NCBI GenBank assembly: GCA_001910725.1
Contig: MJGA01000016.1
Span: 620,001-684,000 of the forward strand
Direction: 5' to 3'
DNA length: 64,000 bases
Origin: Phanerodontia chrysosporium
Taxonomy: Eukaryota > Basidiomycota > Agaricomycetes > Polyporales > Phanerochaetaceae
Part shown: positions 48,497 through 60,500 of the stretch, in pieces
Layout of the letters: each line of letters starts with the position of its first letter
How positions within the stretch are numbered: position 1 is the first letter of the stretch
Translations under genes and position numbers: made by a program
Notes under the pieces: generated by a model
What the model saw: the letters and a program-made list of their open reading frames with translations, nothing else
Told to the model about the DNA's origin: nothing
Database searches by the model: none

Positions 48497-50215
48497 CATG
48501 TCCGACAACGAAGACGGCGGCAAGAAGAGCGGCTACCGCCTCGAGTACGCGACCAGTGCACGCGCAAAGTGCAAAGGTACGTCCGTGGCCCCGCGCGCAG
48601 CGCGCGTCGCTGGCACTGCCCCCTTTGAACATCGATGCTGACTCTCGCGATTTATCGCGTCTCCCTCCTCTCTGCAGGTCCCAAGCCATGCAGCGGTGAG
48701 TATTTCACACCCGATGATCCTAGAAACGAGCCTGACTAGTCGATAGGTACTACCATCCCCAAAGGCGCGCTGCGTTTCGGCTCAGTCGTCGACTTCCAAG
48801 GAAAAACCTCGTTGTGAGTCGCATGTACCTACCAAAGTTACAACTCTGACGCGCCGTGTCGTAGTGCATGGCGTCATTGGGGTTGCGTGACCCCAAAAGT
48901 CCTTGAGAACGTGAAGCGCCAGTTCGACGAGCCTGACGAGCTCGACGGCTTCGACGACCTCGAGGAGAATGATAAGGATCGCATCCGCAAGGCCTGGGAG
49001 GAAGGACGCATTCCCGATGAAGACATCCCCGAGTCTGCGCGTAAAACTGCTGATGACGCGGAAGACGACGACGAGGAGAAGCCCAAAACGAAGAAGGCTG
49101 CGGCCAAGGAGAAGAAGCCCAAGGACGACGGCCCTACGAAGTTCAAGCTCGAGTACGCGTCATCTGGCCGTGCGAAGTGCAAAGGTACGTGTGGCCTGGC
49201 GCAATCCACGACCCGTGCTCATCGGTCCTCATAGGTGGATGTGGCGAGACCATTGGCAAGGACTATTTCAGACTTGGACACGAAATTGACTTCCGGGGGA
49301 ACAAGTCCTTGTGCGTGCTAGCCCGCTGTGGATGAGACCCTTTCCTAATAACTCCCCAGCACATTCCAACATTGGGGCTGTGCGCCCGACTCCATGATCG
49401 AGAAGCTGAAGGCATCGTACTCCAGCGTCGAGGAGATCGAGGGCTTCGGCGAGCTCAAGGAAGCCGAGCAGGAGAAGGTAAAGCGCGCATGGGAAGAGGG
49501 TGTCGTCCCCGACGACGACAAGGGCCCTGGCGAGCCGGTTGCAACAGAAAAGAAGAAGCGGGCACCGGCTAAGCGGGCCAAGAAGGACGACGACGATGAG
49601 GACGATGAGAAGCCCGTGAAGAAGAGGGCAAGGAGGCTAAGGTGCGCGTCTCGCTGTGATACTACCTGCAATGTGCTCACGAGCCTCGTCTCTAGAAGGA
49701 TGACGATGATGACGAGGAAGAGGAGAAGCCTAAAAAGCGGGCCAGGAAGGCCAGGGTGCGCCTCGTCTCGCGATGCTGACATGACCCCAACTAACACACT
49801 CCACAGGACCCATTCGACGACGATGAGGACGAAGACGAGGAGAAGCCCAAGCCCAAGCGCGCCCCGGTGAAGAAGGCGGCCCCGCGAAGGAGAAGGCCGC
49901 GCCCAAGAAGCGGGCGCCGAAGAAGAAGCTCGAGTCCGACGACTCGGGCGAGGACTTCCGCGCCGCGATCGACGCCGTGAGCGGCGACGAGGACGAGATG
50001 GAAGAGGAGGAGCCGCAGCCGAAGCGCAAGGTGCGTCGCCTTTTCCTCTCTCACTACTGTCCCCCATCCTGACGGACCTGCGCCCCCTCCTGCAGCCGGC
50101 GAGCAAGCCAGCGTCCAAAAAGTCGTCTGCGCCGCCCTCCAAGTCGAAGCCCGCGGCGAAGCCAGCCTCGCGCAAAAAGCGGCAGGAGCCCATCGAGGAG
50201 GAGGACGACGACTGA
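48497..50215 (+). CDS. Tandem PARP-type zinc-finger nuclear protein
   Basis: Two PARP-type zinc fingers bind DNA breaks or structured DNA in related proteins. The first is 'YRLEYATSARAKCKGPKPCS' to 'AWRHWGC'; the second is 'FKLEYASSGRAKCKGGCGET' to 'TFQHWGC'. Each is followed by a conserved helix ('LDGFDDLEENDKDRIRKAWE'; 'EIEGFGELKEAEQEKVKRAW'). The tail alternates acidic and Lys-rich blocks and ends 'KKRQEPIEEEDDD'. No catalytic PARP domain or BRCT is present. An 18-nt exon (48678-48695) carries a zinc-ligand Cys. The tail needs one base more near 49628-49634 and again near 49880-49886 to keep the K/E-rich frame. The role is probably chromatin or DNA-damage binding, by inference. Confidence 0.86.
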
Positions 50216-50850
50216 GTCGCGCCTCCTGTCGAGTGCGAATGCACGCGTCTACCTGTACCCCTTGGATTCCCCCGCTATCGTCGTGGATATTATATGGTCG
50301 AGTTCTGCCTAGCGTCGGGTTTGGTTGCGTTGGACTATATTGCGTTCCGATTCTGATTGTACAATAAGTTATTTGCGTGCGCCGAGAATGAGTATTGCGA
50401 GCCTCGTGATGTTCAGCGCTGACGTGTGTGAGTTATGGAGGTGTTCACCCTCAAATTATCGTGCGCCATGCTCGTCCTGTCTACAAATCTGCATGGGAAA
50501 GCGGCACTGCGGGCTAGCCTACATGAATGAACCAGGCGATGAAGCTTGGAGGATTGCGACGGGCGGCACACGGATAACACCATCTGGGCCAAGAAGTATT
50601 GATTCTGGTCGCGTGCTACATTCGAGAACATGGCTAGTCGTGTAGTACGTATAGCTGCTGTACACTATCTGGACGATCGTTGGGGAGGGCCTGTCGAAAC
50701 GTAGACGACGCACCTACCTCGCCAAGTTCAATCCGACATCTTACAGACCACACCATGCTGCGAATTCCGTGGGAAAGCTGGAGGAGGCATGTAACGATAG
50801 CAAGAGGGTAGGAATAATACATAGCGAGAGGACCTCGTGCATGATACACC
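50216..50850. other. Convergent intergenic spacer
   Basis: About 635 bases between the PARP-finger stop and the eS26 stop, holding both 3' ends. Nothing else recognised. Confidence 0.45.
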
Positions 50851-51526
50851 TATGCAGTCTTGGCCGCTGCCTTGGCATCCTCAGCAGCAGCGACGGCGGG
50901 GTTGACCTTCTTGCCGTCCTTCCACCTGACGCGCGGAGGGGGCGCGCGGTTGCGGCGGCCCTCGCGAGAGCGGACACGGACAACTGGGAAACGAGTTTAG
51001 TGTCACGCTTTACCGGCGAGCGTTAAACAGGTGCTTACCGTGCGAGTGGATGGCGCACGACACGCAGTACGCGATTTTGATGTACAGCTTGGGGATAACG
51101 TACTCTGCAAGGGCCCTCACGGTCAGCTAAAACGCAGGAATGCAGACGTTCGCGGGCGAACGCACCGGGGTAGACGGACGCCTCGCTGATGTCACGGACG
51201 GCCGCGCTCTCGACCATGTTCCTCACGGTGAACCGCTTGATGGCCTTGTCCTTGCCGACGCAGCGCGAGCAGTTCGAGCAGCGCACGAACTTGACGTGGC
51301 CGCGGCCCTTCTTGTTGCGGCCGTTATTTCTTCGCTTCTTGGTCTGCGGAGGCGGGCGATTTCAGTTCGGCGTGCTCAGCGGGAGGGCAGCTGGGACGGG
51401 GCCCGCCGGCGGGGTGCATCCAGGCTCGCGAGCCGCCATCCAGCCCGTTTCTGCACGTCTCGCGCAGCGTTTCGCGGCCGGGCAGCACGGCGGGGCCCCA
51501 GCGTGCCAGAAAACAGTGCTCACCAT
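50851..51526 (-). CDS. RPS26: Cytosolic ribosomal protein eS26
   Basis: eS26 sits at the mRNA exit side of the 40S subunit. The first exon is only the ATG (51524-51526), followed by an intron beginning gtgagc and a second exon starting [17 protein letters not shown]. The zinc-binding '[18 protein letters not shown]' and '[20 protein letters not shown]' are complete. The C-terminus is '[20 protein letters not shown]' then AAAKTA. Introns at 'SVYP|EYVIPK' and 'HSH|VRV' are in phase. The frame is intact. An ATG-only first exon is common for ribosomal protein genes of fungi. Confidence 0.96.
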
Positions 51527-51881
51527 GTTGGACTGTCGTCGGCGGTGTCTTGAGGAACGCGAGGAGGGCCCGACGACGTTGCGGAAGCTACGGCGCCTAC
51601 TCGATACACCATTTAGAGTGCGCACCCTCGATTAGGCAATTCCACGTGGCGGCGCTTCGACTCCCGCTTGTTTTGGCAGGCATGCTAGAAACAATAGCTT
51701 TGTCGACGACAACGACGGCATTGTTCTTCGGTCAACATTCGCTATGCGGTGGTATATAATTGGCCGCGCAACTAATTCCGCTGCCTGACTTTCACCTTCT
51801 CGTGAGGAGCCTGGAGCTCTTGGCTTTCGTATTCGCACACCATCTCCTGTTCACGCTCGTTCAAGACCGTCACGACTCGCC
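51527..51881. other. Divergent promoter region between eS26 and the CBM19-type gene
   Basis: Only 355 bases separate the two divergent starts. It contains a TATA box for the plus-strand gene and a pyrimidine-rich stretch toward the ATG. Confidence 0.5.
51753..51759 (+). promoter_or_regulatory. TATA box of the CBM19-type secreted protein gene
   Basis: The sequence tatataa lies 123 bases upstream of ATG 51882, a normal core-promoter distance. Consensus-based call. Confidence 0.55.
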
Positions 51882-52756
51882 ATGGCTCTCATCTCGTATC
51901 TTCTTACTGTCCTTGCTGCGTATTACGTGCTCGCCGCTCCTACCTCGGACCCTTCAACGGTGAAGCAAAATGCTATCGATGCAGCCATTCTCAACTCGGA
52001 ATTCCGAACCGTCAACGAGACCGACCCCTGCAACTGTACGTTATCACCCTTGATATTCTGCGTGCGGCTTGCTGATAGTCTGGTGTAGCTGGTCAACTAG
52101 CGTGTGTCAGCGGTGGCCAGGCAACATGCCGCTATGGCTCGTGGGATATCACTTCCTGCGATCCGTCCAACGCCTGTTATGCCGTGCCTTCCGCGACAGG
52201 ACCGGGTACGGTGCGTAAAGACTGGGCGTATCGCAATTGCAAACACCTTTTAAGCTCTTTTCCATGACAGATCTTGACTTGTACTACCGAAGAGTCTGTG
52301 CTAGCCATTTTTCAATCGGCGGGACTGCAGAGTCCGTTCATGAACGGAGCAGGCACTCGCGCATTTCCCACGATGACGACATCCTCGATGAATACATCGG
52401 CCCCTGCGACGCCCTCTTCAGCGACATCTGCGCAATCAAGCGATGTGGAGGTGGTCACGGTTACAGTAACCTTGCCTCCACCGGCGTTTTCGACTACGCT
52501 TCCCAGCGAGGTGCGCACAATCGACCCCTCCGAGGCTTCCAGTATCTTGTCAAGCCTGCATGCCCAAGGGTTCACTGCTTCGATTTTCTCGAGTTCTGCC
52601 AGTGCGCCAACGCAGGCGGTTGGCCATTGCCAAAGCATGACCGCTGGAACGTCGGTGACGACTGCCTCCGCGACTCCTGTCTCATCTGGGACCAGTGTGC
52701 CGACCCCTTCAGCCCATGCCTACTACCACAGTAACCGCGCTGCGCGCAGGGCCTGA
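51882..52756 (+). CDS. Secreted CBM19-type (chitin-binding-like) protein with Ser/Thr-rich tail
   Basis: The start 'MALISYLLTVLAAYYVLAAP' is a signal peptide. The mature N-terminus has the CBM19-like pattern: 'QNAIDAAILNSEFRTV', then 'DPCNSGQLACVSGGQATCRY', 'GSWDITSCDPSNACYAVPS', 'GPGTILTCTTEESVLAIF' with six cysteines. The rest is a Ser/Thr/Pro-rich probably O-glycosylated tail without a catalytic domain or clear GPI signal. Two introns, both in phase, at 'CN|SGQ' and 'GPGT|ILTC'; intact frame; about 250 residues. CBM19 occurs in yeast chitinases and in many mushroom secreted proteins. Chitin binding is inferred. It could act in the cell wall or as a small secreted effector-like protein. Confidence 0.78.
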
Positions 52757-53276
52757 TTTGTCATGTGATGCTGTTGTTGTAACTGTAGTGCTCTCATCGC
52801 TGTATTCTCTGTTCACCATTATTTCATTGATGCTTTCAGCCATCTCTGGAGGTGGGGTGGAAGCGCAAGGTCCAACAAGGGTTCCTCTAGGGTCCTGAAG
52901 CGCGGACGGGCGTCGTATGACCTGGATTCGCCGGTGAGCACGAGAGCGCAGCACGGCCATGGGCAGTCGGCCCATTCCGATCGGGCGCTGGTTATCAAGC
53001 TCTGGGTTCCACAATGCTGACGGGGTCCCGGGCCTGCTGGCGCCGCATTGAAACGTTGCGCAGGAATGCAGCCGTGTCCGCTGAGGCAGCAGAGCTGCGT
53101 GTGCTGCGTGTGCGGCGGCGTGGTGGCGGTGGGTCCGTTGATCGTCGGTATTCCCTTTTCCGGAAAGGGCGGGGGTGATAGGGGTCTCTCATCTTACCCC
53201 AAGGCGCGTGAGAAGTAGCGCCCGTGAATTGAAAGTGGGCCGATTTGAAGTCTGCGCTTGACCACGAACCTCGACG
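52757..53276. other. Intergenic spacer
   Basis: About 520 bases before the SREBP start; no TATA box clearly seen, no coding pattern recognised. Confidence 0.4.
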
Positions 53277-56200
53277 ATGTCTACCCCCCCTCTCTCGTCG
53301 AGTAGCTCCTCCGAGAGCTCCCCGTCCCCCTCTCTCCTCGATTCCGACGACATGCTCAAAAACGGGCTTCCCGACAACCTCCGCTTCGACGACCCAGAGG
53401 CCCTCGAGCTTCTCCTGCAAACCATCACCCAGCACAGCGACCCCTCAGCAACCGCGAACTCAGGGGATGACTGGTCTGCAATGTCGTCCTGGGCACCACC
53501 AGAGAGCAAGCCCACAGACTTTGCCAACGATTTCAACTTCACTTTCCCTATGGATCTCGACATAGACCCGCTCGCTATGGCAGTCGACCCGAGCTCTCTG
53601 CACTTCAATACGTCCATCTTCAGCCAGAGTGCTCTCCCTGAGAACCAATACTATCCTGTAGCGCAGACCCAGGACATCTCGTCAGCGTCCATGTTTCCGT
53701 TTGACGCGTCTTCATGGCCGCCGGCGGACACATAGAGCCGGGCACTGGCCGCCGCCTCAGCTTGACTTCCTCTTCCTCTTCATCAGGCGCGTCACTATCA
53801 CCCATACTGGAGCCGCAGTCCTCTGCGGGTAGTCCTCCATCGAGCGATTGCGGGACATCAGACTCTGACGCTGCCTTCGACCTCGCTCAGCGTGTACGTC
53901 AAGCTGCCGGGGTGACGCTTGCCGTCCCGGTAAGCCCACACGTACAGCAACTCGCAGCAGCTAGTCAGGAGAAGCCCGCCATCTCCCGCGCTCCTTCGCG
54001 GCCGCAGCCGTCAGCTGCCACGGCCGCACCCATGAGTGGTGCCAAGGAGCTATCGCCTGCGCGTGAGCCGCAGTCGCGCTCGTCGCCGTCTACTCCCACG
54101 GAGTCGGGCAGCTCTAGTTCCGCGTCGTCCAGCGCGGCGCAGAGCCCAAACCCTGAGTCGCCAGCATCCTCGTCTGCACCCGCTCCCCGACCGAAGACCA
54201 GTCACACCACTATCGAGAGGCGATACCGGACGAACCTTAATGCGAGGATCACTGGTCTTAGACAGTCTGTCCCTGCCTTGCGCGTGCTGGAGCTCAAGGA
54301 TGGCATGCCGTCACCTTATGGGGATGTCGTTGACTCTCGCGGCTTCGTCGATGGCGTCAAGGTCGCGAGGAAGATGAGCAAGGCGAACATTCTCGGCAAG
54401 GCGACAGAGTACATTCGGTGAGTATAATGTGAAGGTATCCTAAACTTGCGCTCATGTATATCAGAGTCTTGAAGAAGCGTGAAGCCCGTCTGAAGCGCGA
54501 GCAGGATGGCCTGAAGTCCCTCATCAGTGGGCTTGTAGGCGGTCCCGCGTTGCTGAAAGAGTGGGAGCGCGAATGGCGAGAGCGCTTCGGCGGTGAGGAG
54601 AAGGACGAAATCGAGGGCGACGATGCTGCGGCTGGAAGCGATGACGAGGACGGTGATGGCGAGGACAGCGACGGTGAAGACGAGGAGGGTCGTGCTCGTA
54701 AGAAGGTCAAGGTCGCTAAGCCTCCGAAGAAGGAGAAGCCTGCCAAGCCAGCACCTCCGCCTGCCGTGGCTGCCGTGCCAGGTGCTGTCCCTGAGAAACG
54801 AAAGCGCGGTCGTCCACGCAAGGTCCCTTTGCCGCCTGCTGTCCCTGCAACGACTCTCACGCCTATGGAGGGTGTCGCGCCTGTGGTTGTCCCTCCGATT
54901 GTCCCGGTGCAGCAAGACATCGTCTCCCCGAACCAGTCAACACCGCAATACCTCCTCGCCGTCTTCGCTTTCTTCTCTGTCCTGAACTCACCTCTCGCGT
55001 CCGGCTTCGGTCGCACGTCGACACATACCCATGCTGGCGCCCATACCCATCACGGTACTGTGCTGAACGCGTATCCCTCGATGATACCCACGGCTTCTGC
55101 ACCGGTCGCACCCTCCACATATGGCTTCGACAAGCTGATCCAGGCATTCCATCTGCTCGTGTCCACGATGGTCTTCTTCTACATCGTCTTCCCGTGGTTC
55201 ACTGGCGCCTTGCGGCAGCAGACTCTCCTCTCCTCTCTCGTGCGAAGGCTGCGTTCGTATGCTACTCGTGCTCACAAGTCGTCATCCGCGTCCGCATCAC
55301 CTGTGCATCCTCAGGCTACGAAGGACGCTCAGCGTGCTGCGCTGATCGATGCACTGTCCCCGAGTATTCGTGGCGCACCCGATGAAGCCGCTCGTCTGCG
55401 GAAGGCGTTGGGTGTCTCAACGGGGGTGTTCGGTCTCATGCAAAGCGTCATCAAGGCAGCCCGGATTGATCGCGGCCTCGAGATGAACCAGCTGGAGCAG
55501 CGCGCCTGGGTTAGGCTCGGAGAGCTTGTCGCGTTCGATGGTCAGTCTCTACACATCTTACACATGACAGCATTGGTTGAACAGCGATACAGGTTCCATG
55601 CCCATGACTACCCGTGTGCAGACGTACTGGTGTATGTCGTGGCATGTCTCGACGTTTGCGACTTCTACTTCGGACTTGACCACTCTCGCGCTTATGATCC
55701 TTCCCGTCTCGGGTGCTAAGGCAACTGAGCTCTGGGAGCGCGCCGCTAGTCGCGAAGTCCTCCGGCCTCACGAGAAGATCGTGCTCTCGAATATGTCGGT
55801 CAATGATGCTGCCGAATGGCTTGCCAAGTGGCGTCTCTGGCACGACACCGAGCGCAAAGGCGGCCGCTGCGCTGCATGCGAGAAGCGTACCCCTCTCGGC
55901 GTGCTCGCTGCCATCCTGATCCGCGAACGGCTCCGCAAGCATGCCGCAGCGATGTTCGTCCGCTCGGTCGTGCCGGCTCGCCAGCACGACGTCTCGGACT
56001 CGTGCGACACGGACGACCTGCTCGCCGCGTACGACTCGGAGAAGGACTACCAGGACGCGCAGCAGCTGCGCGACACGATCGAGGCGGGCAAGTCGATCGG
56101 CGGGCGTACGGCGGAGCTCGCGACGCTGCTCGAGCGCATCTGGGACACGGGCTTCGTCCCGCACGAGGACGTGCTCCCGCGGCCGTGCGCGGCGCGCGGC

Positions 56201-56548
56201 GAGGGCCAGGAGTGGGAGGACGCGCACGACCTCGCGCGCAGCGACGAGGCCGAGATTCGCGCGCTCCTCAGCGCGACGCTCGTCTACCGCCGCATCTTCC
56301 CGTCCTCGTTCCCGTCGTGCGCGACCGCGGTGTCCGTCATCCTCTCCCCGCCGCCGTCGCCGTCGCGCACGAACCTCGCGCTCCACGTCTCGCTCCGCGC
56401 CGCGCTCGCGTCGTCCGCCTTCGACTTTGCGGGCAAGGCCCCCGAGGACATGCGCCTCGCCGCCGCGCTCGAGGACGCGCGCGACCGCGTGAACGACATG
56501 CTCACCGCCCTCGAGCGGTCGCTCCGGCGGAACGTGAGGGCGATATGA
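53277..56548 (+). CDS. SRE1: SREBP-type membrane-bound bHLH transcription factor
   Basis: SREBPs are ER-anchored factors released by proteolysis when sterol or oxygen is low. The N-terminal activation region is acidic and Ser-rich ('MSTPPLSSSSSSESSPSPS'). The bHLH starts near residue 310 with 'SHTTIERRYRTNLNARI', including the SREBP-specific Tyr in ERRYR. The second helix is 'ANILGKATEYIRVLKKREAR' across an intron. An acidic block and an AT-hook-like 'KRKRGRPRKVP' follow. Two hydrophobic spans, 'YLLAVFAFFSVLNSPLA' and 'LLVSTMVFFYIVFPWF', flank a short His-rich lumenal loop. The long C-terminal part would be cytosolic. Introns near 54420 and 55541 are in phase. Near 53717-53724 one base appears missing between 'FDASSWPP' and 'GHIEPGTGRRLSL'. 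The assignment is strong; activation by sterol or hypoxia is by homology. Confidence 0.9.
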
Positions 56549-57528
56549 CTTGCTCGTCCTCATTCTGCTGTCTCTTCCCTTTGACCTTGTTACTGCCGCG
56601 TATCTATAGACCCTGATATCTTACGTCCCCTTTTTGTGTGTAGCTGTACTGTCCCTAGTTGCTGGAACGATCGTAGTACTTGTGTTATCCAGATGAGAAT
56701 AATGGCATGTTGTCAAACCCTAACAGGCACTCAGAGGAGAGCAAAGTATAGCCAGCGAACATGTCGGGGCACATTACCTTGCTTGTCAAGTCTCTCTCGT
56801 GTGTCACAATTCATTGAAACTCCGACGCCCAACTCACCGAGTTCGCCGCTAGTTATGTCACATCACGCATAACGTCACTTACCTGAAAGCTGAACTGCGG
56901 CGACTGCGGCAAGCTGTAGAGCTAGAGCTGATTGCACGTTTGTTGAGAAGTGTGCTACTACTTACTCCACACAATTTGTAGCTTTGGAGTCTGAGGAAAT
57001 AGTCATATGTCTCACTGCAAGCTGTTGTCTGCGTGACGTCACAAATCACGCGGACTGATAGAGGCCTGGTCTGCGGAGGCGGCCTGCCAAGGCTCAAACA
57101 CAGCACATGTTGCCACGACATGATGATGGAAAAGACGTGGTAGCTGTTCCTTCATGTCAGTTTGAACCTAGCTGTCTGTGTTCTGTAGCCATAGAGCGGA
57201 GCCCACCAGTCTCTGGTTGTATTCAGATGTTGATTCACAGCGTGTAGGGTAGGCATCGAACTTCAGCTTGCGCTGTCCTCCGTGCTGCACATTCTTTCCC
57301 AGACAAGCAAGGTGCTGCGCCAGGCGGCGCTTCACGAGTTAATAATGTCTTTGATAAGGTATGCCTCGATGCCGGGTGAAGGAGCTACATGACTAGACTA
57401 CAGATTGAGTGCGGAGGTCTCTGGGGATACATGACAGGGCGTCGTGTGTGCGAATAGATACAGTCAATGAGTAACAAGGAAAACCACGAATTCAAAACCG
57501 GGTATCACCAAACTAGTCAGGTCGCTCA
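56549..57528. other. Convergent intergenic spacer
   Basis: Nearly 1 kb between the SREBP and TOK channel stops. Short frames only; no repeat or RNA gene recognised. Confidence 0.45.
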
Positions 57529-60500
57529 TTAGTGGTCGGTCCGCACAGAATCAGTGTCCTGCGTGGGCAGATCATGCGAGGGGTCATCCTCCGTAGGTGC
57601 GTCGTTCGTGTGTTCGGTGGGTGACTCTGGAGGCGCGCGGCTCTGTAGGTGCTGCTCTTTCTGGGCGAGGAGGGTATCGCGCTCGGACAGGGCTACTAAC
57701 GCAGTCTCAGCGGAGTCGATGAGCCTTCGGAGTGTACGCTCTATGCTGAGCATAAGCAATGTCTACAACGGATGGGATGCATCAGAAATGGATACTCGGC
57801 CCTGAGCAAAGAAGTCGACGCACATTCCTCGAATCATCATCCTCCAGAATCTCCCGCTTCGCGCGCTCACCAATCTCCTCCAGCTCTGCAATCTCGTCCA
57901 GGAGCTTCCGCAGCTGGCGCGGGATGCGCGACTGGCTCTGCGCCTCGTGCGCGACGGCGTCCTCCGCGATGGTCGATCCCTTGTTCACGAAGAACTGCAT
58001 CTCGTCGTGGAACGCGCGCACGCGCCGGATGATCTCGGTCGGCAGCTTCTCGAGCTCGCGCCGCGCGGACTCTTCGGCGTGCTTTGCAGCCTGAAGCAGC
58101 GACGTCGTGCTGTGGTGAGCGCGCGGCGCCTGCGGCGTCGCCCGCTTCGCCAGTGTCTGCGTGTGCTGGTTCTCGCGCTCGCGGAACTTCTTCACTGCGC
58201 GGTCAAACGACTTGGAGTGCAGCGCGCTCTTGTAGCGAGACGACATGGCGTCTTCGATGACTACAGGGACTCGGTGAGCTAGAAGATATATCTCGTGCTT
58301 CCAAATCACGCACCGGAAATGAGGATTGTCATCGTAGCGACGCCCATGAGTGCCCAAACGACAAAGACAGAACGGCCAGCGGGTGAAGCGGGTGCAAAGT
58401 CTCCATACCCAGTTGTTGTGAAGGCCATGAAACCTGCAGCTTGTATAAACTCGAGAGCCGACACCTAGTTTGGGAGAAGGACTCACAAAAGTACATCGTG
58501 TCGCCATATGTCCAATGCTCTGTTACAGAAAAGATGGCAGAGCCAACCTGGAATATTCGTGAGCACCATACGGCTATGCGGGCATTCCTCATTACGTACC
58601 AGCCAGAAGAGTAAGAAGAGCGTCCACGCAACGCCCAACTGTATCAGAAGTTAGATGTGCTTCGTGTACTGCAGTGGACCGTAGCATACCTTAGCCCACA
58701 GGGCCCTGGACTCCTCTGCTTCCATGTCATCCTTGAAACTCTCGTACAGCATACCGGTCCGCGTGTTCCTACCCGTGGCCATGTCCTTAGACCACCCGGG
58801 CACGTTAGGATGAAGGCTTCCCTCAATCACGGGGCCCTTGGCAGGTATTTCTGGTGCTACATTCTGGGCGTGACCATTCCCGTTCGCATTCTCATGCTGG
58901 CCGTGCTGCGCCTTCTCTTCATCCTGGCTGACCGAGCCTGCCCGTTGCCCGCGTCCGCATACGCCCCATGCTGCCCATCGTGCGGCCGCGTCTCATCGAA
59001 AAACACGGGGTGCTGGTTGGGCGCGGTGTCGCGGCTCGCCTCCTCCTGCATCTGCCCGTCGGGGTGCGTTTCGGGGGAGTGCCCGAGCATGTGTACGTGC
59101 GTACCGGTGACCGCCATCGCAAACTTGGTCACCATCGCCGCCATGCGCCCGAGCTGCGCGTGCGTCGGCGTCTGCGGATGCGACGGCCAGCCGTCCGTGT
59201 CGCGGTGGCGGTGGTACCAGAACAGCCGGCGGCGCCCCTCCGAGCCCTTGTGTTCGCTGCGCTCCGACGACGTGCTGCGCACCCGCTGCGGCGGCGGCTG
59301 CTCACGCGGGGGCGACAGGAACATTTCCAACGGGACGCCAGCCTCGAGCGCGGCGGCCTCGAGCTGCTGTGGAGAGAGCGCGTCAAGATTGAGGTGCTTT
59401 CCGCGCGGGTGGCCCTTGACGTGCATCCGGCGGTCTCCAGTCTTCGCCGACTTCTTAATGCCGATGGCCTCCAGCCACCTACGCATCCAGTGGACCTCGC
59501 CCGCGCCATCCTTGTCGCCAGATAGGCCAACAAAGCGCACTTCTTCGTGGGACGCCTCATGGTCGGGTATCCAGACAGGCTTCCCAGCTGCCTTGAGCCT
59601 CCACACGATCGCCCTGCGCCATCGTGACTCCCAGTGCCGAAATCGACGAGCTTCGCGCCGGCGAAGCTGGAGATTCCGAAGTCGCTTGCGATAACCAAGC
59701 TCTAGACCCTCCAGGACAGTCTCGCGGGTCATTGCGACCGCGATACCGACGAGCAGGATGCCGAACGCCATGTAGAAGCAGGTGAACACTCGGGAGCCGG
59801 TGTTAATTGGAGTGATATCGCCAAAGCCAATGGTCTCGATAGTGACCACGGTGAAATATAGGGCATCGATGAAGTTGAGGCTCAACAGGAAGGAGTTGAC
59901 CAGTGCGCCGAAGGCGATGTAAACGAGCAGCGCCATGACGATAATCACCAGCGCACGCTGCCTGCGAGTCAGGCCACTTCCTACGAAATGTAAGCGTTGC
60001 TGGTCTCCGTGTATATGCGCGGGATATACTCACCACTGCGTGCAAAATCGGGAGTCGTCACATAGTCCGTGATGAGTGTGATATTCGTGACTGTGGATGC
60101 GGCAGTAGAGCATACTGTCATCCAGAAGGACTGTCCGTAAGTAAACCCATCGTCAAACCGATGCTCCACGCCAAAGACAGTGACCGCAATTATATTAATG
60201 ACATCTATAGCGGCTAAGTATAACACGATTTAAAATGATGGCAGGGGCGTACCGTGTATTGTGAGGGATACGATAGTCAGAATTGTGACGGCCTTGACTC
60301 TCTTCTCCATGAAACGAAGGACGAGACAAATGTTGGCGATGAGGCCGCAGAACATGGAAAGCGCGAGGCCCACGTCTAAGATCGCGGAGTTGCTCTTGTT
60401 GGCGATAACGGTGTGGTCTCGGGTTCGAATATACCAATGTTCGGTCAAGCCTGGTATCTCGAGGAGCAAGGCGAAGGGAACGACGACCCCTGAGATGATG

